Shown here: in pieces, positions 55,431-63,044 of the stretch
Numbering within the stretch: position 1 is the stretch's first letter
Layout: every line of letters starts with the position of its first letter
From: an uncultured bacterium
Lineage (GTDB): Bacteria > Planctomycetota > UBA1135 > GCA-002686595
DNA length: 64,000 bases
Reading direction: 5' to 3'
Assembly: GCA_938075305.1 (NCBI GenBank)
Contig: CALJGV010000008.1
Span: 62,001 to 126,000 of the forward strand
The notes under the pieces: generated by a model
Databases searched by the model: none
Told to the model about the DNA's origin: nothing
Seen by the model: only the letters and a program-made list of their open reading frames with translations
Position numbers and translations under genes: made by a program

Positions 55431-56290
55431 ACCTCGGACTCAAGGACCGTGCGGTCTTCATCACAGGGGCCTCCGGCGGGATCGGGCGCGCTGTCGCGTC
55501 TGTCCTGGCCGAGGAGGGCGCCCGGCTGGTGCTCCACGGGAACCGGCAGGCCGAGGGGTTGAGCCAGTGGCTCGCCCAGCAGTCCTGGCGCGAGCAGGCC
55601 TCGATCGCACGCGCCGATGTGCGGGACGCCGATGCCATGGAGCAGATCATGGAGGAGGCCAGGAAGCAGCACGGAAGGCTCCATGGCTGCGTGATCAACG
55701 CGGGGATCTGGCCCCCGGAGGACCAGCCCCTGGTGGACCTGGACCCCGAGCGGGTTGACGCGGTGCTCGACGTGAACCTCAAGGGGGCCTTCTGGACGGC
55801 ACGCGGCTTCCTCCGGGCCCTGCGCGTCAGCGGAGCGGATCCTGAAGGCGTGGGTGCCTCGATGGTCTTCACCGGCTCGACGGCGGCGAAGTTTGGAGAG
55901 CGCGGCCATGCCGATTACGCGGCCTCGAAGTCGGGGCTCTACGGGCTGATGCGGTCTCTCAAGAACGAGATCGTGGCCCTCGATCCCTACGGTCGTGTCA
56001 ACGTCGTCGAACCCGGGTGGACGGTCACCGAGATGACCGCTCGAAACCTCGGGGAACCGGGTGTGGTGGAGCGCGTCGTCAGGACCATGCCCGTGCAGCA
56101 GCTCGCTCGCACCGACGACATCGCTCGGAGCATTGCCTGGGTGCTCTCACCGACGGCCGCCCGGCACCTCACTGGGGAAACCCTGACCGTGGCCGGCGGC
56201 ATGGAGGGCCGTGTGCTTTGGGAGGAGTCCGACGTGGACGCTGGTCGAGTGAAGAGTAGACTCAGGTCGGACACAGGCGCTCTCCCTTGA
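55427..56290 (+). CDS. Short-chain dehydrogenase/reductase (SDR)
   Basis: 287 residues. Its ATG overlaps the previous TGA (ATGA). Classical SDR marks: VFITGASGGIGRAVA (cofactor), INAGIWPPE (NAG), the Ser of FTGSTAAKF, and YAASKSGLYGL (catalytic Tyr and Lys). GWTVTEMTARNL and LSPTAARHLTGETLTVAGG are also typical. It reduces or oxidises a hydroxyl/keto group with NAD(P). The translational coupling to a molybdopterin oxidoreductase suggests the two act in one pathway, for instance on an alcohol or sugar acid. This is inference from position only. Confidence 0.92.
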   Translation: MNLGLKDRAVFITGASGGIGRAVASVLAEEGARLVLHGNRQAEGLSQWLAQQSWREQASIARADVRDADAMEQIMEEARKQHGRLHGCVINAGIWPPEDQPLVDLDPERVDAVLDVNLKGAFWTARGFLRALRVSGADPEGVGASMVFTGSTAAKFGERGHADYAASKSGLYGLMRSLKNEIVALDPYGRVNVVEPGWTVTEMTARNLGEPGVVERVVRTMPVQQLARTDDIARSIAWVLSPTAARHLTGETLTVAGGMEGRVLWEESDVDAGRVKSRLRSDTGALP

Positions 56291-56340
56291 GAGTGCCGCG
56301 GAACCATCGAAACCCCCTCATCCTGGCAGGAGACTTCCGA

Positions 56341-56826
56341 ATGACCCCTCGCCCAGAAGGCACGGAGAGCTCAAGTCTGAGCCCGCGTCGAATCTTCCTT
56401 CACCTCGGCGTCATGGCGGGCTTGATCGCCGTCGCGTGCTCGAGCCACAGGTCCCGCACATTGGAGGACGTGGCCCTCGAGTCGAGCGGCCGCTTCGCCG
56501 TTGTCCTGGGGGAGGTCGTCGGTGACCCCGAACGATCGGCCCGGGCGGGGGAGATCTTCGCGGCGTACCGCGAGCAGCAGGAGCGCTTCGCGGCGGACAT
56601 GGGCGGGCTGAAGGCTGAGGCCCTCGACCTGTACGGGAACTACGGGGCGACGGACGAGGAGTTCGAGGCCATGGCGGCTCGACTCCGTGGGCGTCGGGAG
56701 GCGTTCCGGGACGAGATCGCGAGCGGGCTTGCGGAGCTGATCGAGGTGCTCGAGCCTGACGAGTGGACCGAGACGGTCAACCTCATGCTCGACGAAGAAG
56801 ACCGGTGGCGGGAGCTTGGACGATGA
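56341..56826 (+). CDS. Small helical lipoprotein (Spy/CpxP-like)
   Basis: 161 residues from the ATG at 56341, with AGGAG 9 nt upstream (frame open from 56287). Signal peptide about 17-32 with a lipobox-like AVAC. The mature part is all helix, rich in Arg and Glu: ARAGEIFAAYREQQERFAADM and FEAMAARLRGRREAFRDEIASGLAELIEVLEPDEWTET (pieces shown). The LEPDEW end resembles the LTPEQ turn of the Spy/CpxP/LTXXQ family of periplasmic chaperones. A second protein with the same ending follows, overlapping the stop. Chaperone or metal/stress role is inferred. Confidence 0.72.
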   Translation: MTPRPEGTESSSLSPRRIFLHLGVMAGLIAVACSSHRSRTLEDVALESSGRFAVVLGEVVGDPERSARAGEIFAAYREQQERFAADMGGLKAEALDLYGNYGATDEEFEAMAARLRGRREAFRDEIASGLAELIEVLEPDEWTETVNLMLDEEDRWRELGR

Positions 56827-57218
56827 TGGACGAACGCAGCAACTCGGTCGGATCGACGACCTCATTCCACCAGATCCTGATCATCCTCTTCGGGGCGTTG
56901 TTCTTCTCGCCTGGAGGCGGTGAGCCCCTCGCGGAGCGGGTCAAGGACGCGGTTTCGGACAGTGCCCGGCAGGAGCGAGCGGTCGGCGCCGCCGAGGCGA
57001 TCGACGCCGCCGTGGGTGAAGACATCGACGCCGTCATCAAGTGGCACGAGGAGTTCTACAGGGCCATCGGCGGTGCGGAGGCTGACGAGGCCCTGGTCCG
57101 TGGGAAGATCGATGAGATCATCGATCGCCTTGCGGAGTTCGAGCAGCAGCAGCTCAGCCTACGCGGCGACCTGCGGGACCAGCTCGAGCCTTCCGAGTGG
57201 GCCGAGGTGTTCGACTGA
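56823..57218 (+). CDS. Small membrane-anchored helical protein, paralogue of the preceding one
   Basis: 131 residues. The ATG at 56823 overlaps the previous stop (ATGA). Anchor helix FHQILIILFGALFFSPGG (about 15-32), then helices KDAVSDSARQERAVGAAEAI, IDAVIKWHEEFYRAIGG, and EIIDRLAEFEQQQLSLRGDLRDQL (each in part), ending LEPSEWAEVF. The ending matches the LEPDEW of its neighbour. Two adjacent genes with related three-helix domains, one a lipoprotein and the other membrane-anchored, suggest a hetero-dimer in the envelope; function unknown. Confidence 0.75.
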   Translation: MMDERSNSVGSTTSFHQILIILFGALFFSPGGGEPLAERVKDAVSDSARQERAVGAAEAIDAAVGEDIDAVIKWHEEFYRAIGGAEADEALVRGKIDEIIDRLAEFEQQQLSLRGDLRDQLEPSEWAEVFD

Positions 57219-57289
57219 GCGGGCGGGTGTCCGCGGTCGGGCCCTCGAGCAACGGGGATCAGATCGGGGAGCCGCCCGCGACCCTGCGG

Positions 57290-58123
57290 TCAGGCGTCTC
57301 CGAAGCGGATCGGCTTGCGGACGGTGGCTTCCGCGGGTGACCCCGCGTGCATGGCCGGCGCGAAGCGCCACCCCTCGACCGCCCGAAGGGCCGCGTCGTC
57401 GAGGATGGCGTACCCGCTGCTGGTCTCCACGGTGACACGATCCACCGACCCGTCCGCGGAGACCTCCACGAGCAGGACGACGGTCCCCGTCCAGCCTCGC
57501 CGAGCTGCCAGGGAGGGATAGGCCGGGGGCACGCAGAGGCCGTCGATGGGCTCGGGGGACGACGGCGCTGACTCGGCGCCGGGCGGCTCCTCCTCGGGTT
57601 CGGGTAGCTCGAGGGGCTCGGGCGGAGCGACCGCGGGTGCGGGGGCCCCGGGGTCTTCCTGGGGCTTGGGGCTCCGGAGGCTGCTCACCTTCGGAAAGAC
57701 CACGGACTCCAGCAGATTGCTGGTGGTCGGCGCCGCCGCGCGCGGCGGGTGGGCCTCGATCGGGGGGGAGGGCTCCTCGGGCAGGACCAGCGGCTCCTCG
57801 GGGACCTCCACCTCGGGCCGCCTGGGAACAACCGCCTCGAGGACCTCGGTCGGCTCAGCCTGGACCGTCGGCGCCGGCGATGAGAACTGCGCGAGGAACT
57901 CCTGGCCGCGCTCGGCGTCGCTCGGGGCCGCCCATGGGCGGAGGGTAAGGGCCAGCGTTGCCACCAGCGCACCGTGGACGGCCAGGGAGAGGCTGAAGCT
58001 CGACCCGAAGCCGGTCCCACCGCTGGCGGACCCGCCCGCGGCATGACCCAAAGAGGACGCGGCACCGGGGGGCGGGGAGGCCTCGGTGCGCGCGGCGCTG
58101 GGATGGGGGTCGGGAGGAGTCAT
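57290..58123 (-). CDS. TonB-like energy transducer
   Basis: 277 residues. One membrane helix (SLAVHGALVATLALTLRPW, about 44-62), with the His of VHGA typical of TonB. A long Pro/Glu-rich spacer (80-190; PEEPLVLPEEP, EPLELPEPEEEPP) spans the periplasm. The C-terminal TonB domain is CVPPAYPSLAARRGWTGTVVLLVEVSADGSVDRVTV (in part), then AALRAVEGWRFAPA. No ExbB/ExbD genes are close. It is divergent from the TonB-dependent receptor gene (137 bp apart) and probably energises it. Confidence 0.92.
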   Translation of the reverse strand: MTPPDPHPSAARTEASPPPGAASSLGHAAGGSASGGTGFGSSFSLSLAVHGALVATLALTLRPWAAPSDAERGQEFLAQFSSPAPTVQAEPTEVLEAVVPRRPEVEVPEEPLVLPEEPSPPIEAHPPRAAAPTTSNLLESVVFPKVSSLRSPKPQEDPGAPAPAVAPPEPLELPEPEEEPPGAESAPSSPEPIDGLCVPPAYPSLAARRGWTGTVVLLVEVSADGSVDRVTVETSSGYAILDDAALRAVEGWRFAPAMHAGSPAEATVRKPIRFGDA

Positions 58124-58260
58124 GAACCGGCAGCGGATTGAACGGAAAGGTCCGACGGCAGCCCATCAATTCTGCGTCTTCTGCGAACTTCTGCCACCCG
58201 ATCTCGTTCAGACGATCTCTGCCAGCAACTCTCACGGCTCATCGCACCCTCTGGATCCCC

Positions 58261-60546
58261 ATGTTCCCTGCAGCAGTCCTCGTGTCCGCCCTCACGGCGC
58301 CAGCTCCCGCTGCTTCGATGTACCCCTGCCCGGTCGGTGTGGCCTGCGAGGGGTCCAGGCCCGAGGAGCCCGCACAGAAGCCCGAGGAGCCCGCACAGGG
58401 GCAAGGGGGGGGCGACCAGCCCGCCGAGGCCTCCCCCAAGCCTGACGAGGCCGGACCTGGAGACGAGAAGCCGGGCAAGGACACCGCCAGGGCAGGGGCG
58501 CGTGGCGCCCAGGCGGGCGCCACCTTCGACCTTGAGACCCTCGTGGTCACCCCCACGCGGCGAGAGCAGGCGATGCTGGACGTGCCGTACTCGGTGGACT
58601 TCGTCTCGAAGGAGCGGCTCGAGCAGGCACGCTCTCTTCCCCAGGCGCTGCGGGACGTCCCCGGCGTGATGGTGCAGGAGACCGGTCCGGCCCAGGGGTC
58701 CCCGTACATCCGTGGCTTCACGGGCTACCGGACCCTGACCCTGATCGACGGGATCAGGCTCAACAACTCGGTGTTCCGGGACGGGCCCAACCAGTACGCC
58801 GGGACGATCGACCCCTTCTCCCTGAGCGGGATCGAGGTCGTCAAGGGACCGAGCTCGGTGTTGTACGGCTCCGACGCGATCGGGGGTACCGTGAACGCGC
58901 TGACGAAGGACCCCGAGATCTGGGACCGTCCCATCGGCGGCGAGCTGTTCGTGCGTGCCGCGGACGCGGCGAACTACGTGATGAGCCGCGTCGAGCTCGG
59001 CGGCGCCGTGGGGGACCGGACCGCGTGGCGCCTGGGCGGGACGCTCAAGGACCTCGGGGACATGACGGCGGGCGATCCGTCCGGAGAGCTCCCCAACACG
59101 GGCTACGACGAGTGGGACGGGGACTTCAAGGCGCAGCACCTGGTGGATGACCTCACGACGCTGACCTTCGCGGCCCAGCACGTGGACATCGACGACGCGC
59201 CGCGGACGCACCGGACTGTCTTCGCGGTGCCCTTCGAGGGCAGCGCGGTGGGGACCGATCTGCGCCGGGACCTGGACCAGGAGCGGACCCTCACCTACTT
59301 CCGTTATGACCGGGCCGCGGCGGTCGAGGGGGACTGGGAGCTGCGCTCCATCGTCAGCTACCAGGACCAGCAAGAGCGCCGGCAGCGGGAACGCACCGGC
59401 GACCGCTTCGACGAGCAGGGGTTCGACGTCGGGACCCTGGGGCTGCAGTTCAGCGGCAGCCGCGCCACCTCCTTCGGGAGCCTGACCGCCGGTCTGGAGT
59501 GGTACCACGACGAGGTGGACTCCTTCCTGAATCGGTTCGCGGACCAGACGCCCGCGGACGAGATCCAGGGGCCGGTCGGGGATGACGCAAGCTATGACCT
59601 CGGCGGCCTGTTCGCGGAGGCCGCGTTCGAGGTCCATGACTCCACGACCCTCACGGCGGGGGCCCGCGCGACCTACGCCGCGGCGGACGCCAACGAGGTC
59701 CGGGATCCGGTGACCAACACACAGATCGAGGTCGAGGACGACTGGGCGGCGCTGACGGGGTCCCTGCGCTTCGAGACCCGGCTGGTGGAGAACGAGGCGG
59801 CGACCGTGGCGCTGTTCGGGGGGATTTCCCAGGGCTTCAGGGCGCCCAACCTGAGCGACCTCACCCGCTTCGACTCGGCTCGCTCCAACGAGTTCGAGGT
59901 CCCCAGCCCCGGACTCGATCCGGAGCGCTTCATCAGCTACGAGCTGGGCGTCAAGCATGCCACCGACGACCTCTCCCTCCAGCTGGCTGCCTTCCTCACG
60001 GACGGCGATGACATCATCCAGCGGCTCCCGACGGGCAACGTCAACGGATCGGGAGAGGTGGAGATCACCAAGGCTAACGTCGGAGAGTCACGGATCGGCG
60101 GCGTGGAGATGGGCGCCGCCTACCGCGTCGCTGCTGACTGGACCGCCTTCGGGAACATCTCCTGGCTCGACGGCCAGGAGGACTACATCGGCGCCCTGGG
60201 GGATCCGGTGCAGCAGGTGGTCCCCTCGCGGCTGATGCCGCTCATGGGGCAGCTGGGCGTTCGCTTCGCGCCAGAGGACCAGCCCTTCACCGCCGAGCTC
60301 CGCTGGATCCACTCCGAGGATGCGGACCGCCTGTCCCCGAGGGACGAGGGCGACACGACCCGGATCCCACCCGGGGGCACGCCCGGATACGACGTGTTCA
60401 ACCTCACCGGGACCTATCGCTTCGCCGCCGGGGTCTCCGGACAGCTCGCCCTCGAGAACATCACGGACGAGGACTATCGGGTGCACGGGTCGGGTCAGAA
60501 CCGCCCCGGGCGAAACCTCCTCATCGGTCTGCGCTGGTCCTTCTGA
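58261..60546 (+). CDS. TonB-dependent outer-membrane receptor
   Basis: 761 residues from the ATG at 58261 (frame open further upstream from a TTG at 58138). Signal peptide, then an unusual Pro/Glu-rich linker with a tandem PEEPAQ repeat (residues 34-46). A plug domain starts with LETLVVTPTRREQAMLDVPYSV and contains LPQALRDVPGVMVQET, YIRGFTGYRTLTLIDGIRLN and KGPSSVLYGSDAIGG (in part). The barrel has aromatic strands and ends NLLIGLRWSF with the C-terminal Phe. TonB box is probably TLVVT. It takes up a siderophore, cobalamin, glycan or metal complex. It overlaps the converging DUF1080 gene by 26 bp. Confidence 0.94.
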   Translation: MFPAAVLVSALTAPAPAASMYPCPVGVACEGSRPEEPAQKPEEPAQGQGGGDQPAEASPKPDEAGPGDEKPGKDTARAGARGAQAGATFDLETLVVTPTRREQAMLDVPYSVDFVSKERLEQARSLPQALRDVPGVMVQETGPAQGSPYIRGFTGYRTLTLIDGIRLNNSVFRDGPNQYAGTIDPFSLSGIEVVKGPSSVLYGSDAIGGTVNALTKDPEIWDRPIGGELFVRAADAANYVMSRVELGGAVGDRTAWRLGGTLKDLGDMTAGDPSGELPNTGYDEWDGDFKAQHLVDDLTTLTFAAQHVDIDDAPRTHRTVFAVPFEGSAVGTDLRRDLDQERTLTYFRYDRAAAVEGDWELRSIVSYQDQQERRQRERTGDRFDEQGFDVGTLGLQFSGSRATSFGSLTAGLEWYHDEVDSFLNRFADQTPADEIQGPVGDDASYDLGGLFAEAAFEVHDSTTLTAGARATYAAADANEVRDPVTNTQIEVEDDWAALTGSLRFETRLVENEAATVALFGGISQGFRAPNLSDLTRFDSARSNEFEVPSPGLDPERFISYELGVKHATDDLSLQLAAFLTDGDDIIQRLPTGNVNGSGEVEITKANVGESRIGGVEMGAAYRVAADWTAFGNISWLDGQEDYIGALGDPVQQVVPSRLMPLMGQLGVRFAPEDQPFTAELRWIHSEDADRLSPRDEGDTTRIPPGGTPGYDVFNLTGTYRFAAGVSGQLALENITDEDYRVHGSGQNRPGRNLLIGLRWSF
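58360..58398 (+). repeat. 18-bp in-frame tandem repeat in the receptor gene
   Basis: CCCGAGGAGCCCGCACAG occurs at 58360-58377 and 58381-58398, separated by AAG. It encodes PEEPAQ-K-PEEPAQ in the linker before the plug. A recent slippage event in a low-complexity segment. Confidence 0.85.
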
Positions 60547-61708
60547 CGGAGGGGGCATCCTCCTGTGGCGGGCCGTCCTTCGGACTCCCCCCGTCGCCGT
60601 CCAGCCACTCCTCGAGCCAGGGAGCCGCCGCGAAGGGCCCCCTCACCAAAGCCCGCTCCTTGGTCCCGGCCTTGCGCCACCAGCGGTCGGTATGGACCAC
60701 CTCCTTGCGCCCGTCCTCGTACTCGAGCTCGAGGACGGCAGACAAGTAGGTCGGCCCGACCGAGCCCTCACAGGTCGCGGTCAGGCGGTGGGGCTTGCCG
60801 TCCCGGAGCTTCTGCAGGGCGGGGCCGGGGAGCTCGACCTCGAAGGGGTCCTTGCCGCTTGCGAACACATCCCCATCCAAGGCGAACTCCAACGCGCCCG
60901 AGGCGGCAGCCTTCAGGCGAGCGCGCTTCAGCTTGGCGGTCGACTTGAGCCGGCGCTCCACCTCGACGGTCCCAGGCCCGGACGCCCCCGCGGCCGAGAT
61001 CCACTTGCGGTGGACCTCATTGGGGGGAGGGAGGCGCAGCACGCGAATGTTGCGGTAGCGGACTGTCATGGGGGGGCCCTGGTGGAGCTGCAGCGCGAAG
61101 AGGCCTTCGAGAGCCGCCTGCTCCGTGCGGTCATCCAGCTCGCAGGTGAGCGTGCCGTCGACCCAGAGCTTGATCTGTCGGCCCTCGGCGCGAATGCGAT
61201 ACGTGTGCCAGCCGGGGCCACGCCCGATGTCCTTCATGGTGGCGGGATCCGCGAGGACGTCGTAATCGCTGTTCGGCCCGTTCGCCAGGAGGCTGACGGA
61301 GCGCCGGGTCAGGACCCCTCGGCCGCCCTGTTCGTAGATGCCGCCGTTCCAATTCGGTCCGTCCTCGAGGTCCGCCTGGTAGCCGACGACGTTCCACTTC
61401 CCCTTCTCGGCGCTTCGAAACTGCACCCCCGAGTTGCCCCCCTCGACCATGTACTCCAGGGAGAGGTCGAAGTCGGTGAAGGTCCCCTTGTGCACCAGGA
61501 AGGTCGAGCGCTTGCACGGGTTCTCGGGCGTGGACCTGCCGACGAGCACGTCCCCGTCCACCGACCAGAACTTGGGGTCCCCGGACCACTGCTCCGGGGA
61601 AAGGACCTCCACCTTCGGCTCCTCGTCCTGGCCCTGGATGGTGGGGGGCGCGGGGCTGGGCGCCTTGGGGAGTGGGCTCTGGAGCAACAGCGTCAGGAGG
61701 ATCAGCAT
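60521..61708 (-). CDS. 3-keto-disaccharide hydrolase (DUF1080) family protein
   Basis: 395 residues. Signal peptide at 1-12 (MLILLTLLLQS). Residues about 35-235 are a DUF1080/LamG-like jelly roll: FWSVDGDVLVGRS, TFTDFDLSLEYMVEGGNSGVQFR, WNVVGYQADLEDG, NWNGGIYEQGGRG, WHTYRIRAEGRQIKLWVDG, and IALQLH-like GLFALQLHQGPP. Planctomycete members hydrolyse 3-keto-glycosides released by Gfo/Idh enzymes; here a Gfo/Idh protein is 40 kb away, so the link is only family knowledge. A second beta-sandwich (240-360) ends it. Overlaps the receptor gene end. Confidence 0.9.
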   Translation of the reverse strand: MLILLTLLLQSPLPKAPSPAPPTIQGQDEEPKVEVLSPEQWSGDPKFWSVDGDVLVGRSTPENPCKRSTFLVHKGTFTDFDLSLEYMVEGGNSGVQFRSAEKGKWNVVGYQADLEDGPNWNGGIYEQGGRGVLTRRSVSLLANGPNSDYDVLADPATMKDIGRGPGWHTYRIRAEGRQIKLWVDGTLTCELDDRTEQAALEGLFALQLHQGPPMTVRYRNIRVLRLPPPNEVHRKWISAAGASGPGTVEVERRLKSTAKLKRARLKAAASGALEFALDGDVFASGKDPFEVELPGPALQKLRDGKPHRLTATCEGSVGPTYLSAVLELEYEDGRKEVVHTDRWWRKAGTKERALVRGPFAAAPWLEEWLDGDGGSPKDGPPQEDAPSVRRTSADR

Positions 61709-61748
61709 GGATCGAGTCTAGCGCACGGGAGCCCCCTGGCCCCTCGGC

Positions 61749-63023
61749 TCATGCGTCTCTGGTGGTCGCCGGCGCGCCCCTCGCCAGCACGACGAGGGCG
61801 AGCAACGCCACGGTGACCTCCGTGAAGAGGGTCGCCATCGCAGCGCCGTCCATTCCGCGGTCCGGAACCAGCATGGCGTTGCCGGCGAGGTTCACCGCGA
61901 GCCCCGCGGAGGCGATGACGAGGAGCGCCTGCGACCTGCCCGCGGCGACGACCGCGGTCATCAGCGGGGCGCCGATGTGCACGGCGAAGGCGGCCGCGAG
62001 GAGCCAGAGGAGGCTCGTTGAGGCGACCAGGAAGCCCTCACCGAACAGCCCGAGCACGGGGTCCCGCAGGGGGACGAGACCGAGGACCACCGCCAGCCCG
62101 AGGGCGGCCGACGCGCCGGTAAGCCGAAGGGCCGCGGCCAGCCCACGGCCCTCGGCGTGGGCCCGTGCCAGCCAGGGGAGTGCGGCGGAGGATGCGAAGA
62201 CCCCGCCCATGATGGCCAGGCTCATGACCCGCACCGCCACGTTGTAGTGGCCGACCGCCTCGTCCCCAGCGAGGGCCCTGACGAACACGTTGTCCACGTG
62301 GAAGTAGAGCTGCTGGAAGACGGCGGCGGCCCCCATGGGGATCGACGTCGCGAGGAACGAACCCATGGGGGCGGGCTCAACCCCGCGCACCGACGGGAGC
62401 CCTCGGCGACCCACGAGATGCAGGGCGAGGTTGCCCAGGGTGCTGCCCGCGGCGATGGCCAGCAGGAAGGGCATGGGCCGCTGCTCGCCGGTCTCCCGCA
62501 GGAGGAGGACGAACAGCAGGCTCATCAGGGCCGCGCCCGCTCGCACGAGGACGGGGGAGCGCCAGGCGATCCGGCTCTTCCAGCCAAGGGTCGAGAGCTC
62601 GAGCACGTGGCTGAAGTGGTAGAGGGCGGCGATGGCGAGGTAGAGCCCATCACCGGCCTCAAAGCTCGCCGCGACCCCCGCCACCGTGAGGACGACCATC
62701 GAGGCCGAGAGGGTCCGGGCGCGCCTCGCCGTCCGCAGGTTGGGCGCGGCGTCGGCGGGGTCCGCGGCGGCCCTCTGCAGGGAGACCTGACCCGCGCCGA
62801 AGTCGACGACGCCGTCGAGGACCAGGAACACGGAGACCCAGAACGTCAGCCTGCCGAAGTCCGCGTCCGACAGGTGCCCGGACAGCACCAGGAGGGTCAG
62901 GAGCGTGCAGCCCGAGCCGAACAGTCGGCCGCCGATGAGCCACGACGCGGCGCCCCACACGCGCCGCGGCACTCGCAGCGGCGCCTGGGGCGGGTCCTGG
63001 GGGGAGGCGTCAGCGATCGACAC
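61749..63023 (-). CDS. Polysaccharide flippase (Wzx/MATE-like oligosaccharide flippase)
   Basis: 424 residues from a GTG at 63023 (frame open further but would overlap the divergent gene). About twelve membrane helices. N-terminal GGRLFGSGCTLLTLLVLSGHLSDADFGRLTF is the polysaccharide biosynthesis (PST/Wzx) signature, followed by VLVRAGAALMSLLFVLLL, FQQLYFHVDNVFVRALAGDEAVGHYNVAVRVMSL (charged and Tyr-rich), and LLVIASAGLAVNLAGNAML. It flips a lipid-linked oligosaccharide across the inner membrane. No glycosyltransferase is adjacent in this operon. It is only 21 bp from the divergent gene's start. Confidence 0.88.
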   Translation of the reverse strand: MSIADASPQDPPQAPLRVPRRVWGAASWLIGGRLFGSGCTLLTLLVLSGHLSDADFGRLTFWVSVFLVLDGVVDFGAGQVSLQRAAADPADAAPNLRTARRARTLSASMVVLTVAGVAASFEAGDGLYLAIAALYHFSHVLELSTLGWKSRIAWRSPVLVRAGAALMSLLFVLLLRETGEQRPMPFLLAIAAGSTLGNLALHLVGRRGLPSVRGVEPAPMGSFLATSIPMGAAAVFQQLYFHVDNVFVRALAGDEAVGHYNVAVRVMSLAIMGGVFASSAALPWLARAHAEGRGLAAALRLTGASAALGLAVVLGLVPLRDPVLGLFGEGFLVASTSLLWLLAAAFAVHIGAPLMTAVVAAGRSQALLVIASAGLAVNLAGNAMLVPDRGMDGAAMATLFTEVTVALLALVVLARGAPATTRDA

Positions 63024-63044
63024 GGCGCGGTGTACGGTACAGGC

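Noticed and set aside
58120-59958. 612-codon minus-strand frame
   Set aside because: Antisense of the TonB-dependent receptor; lacks any recognisable feature.
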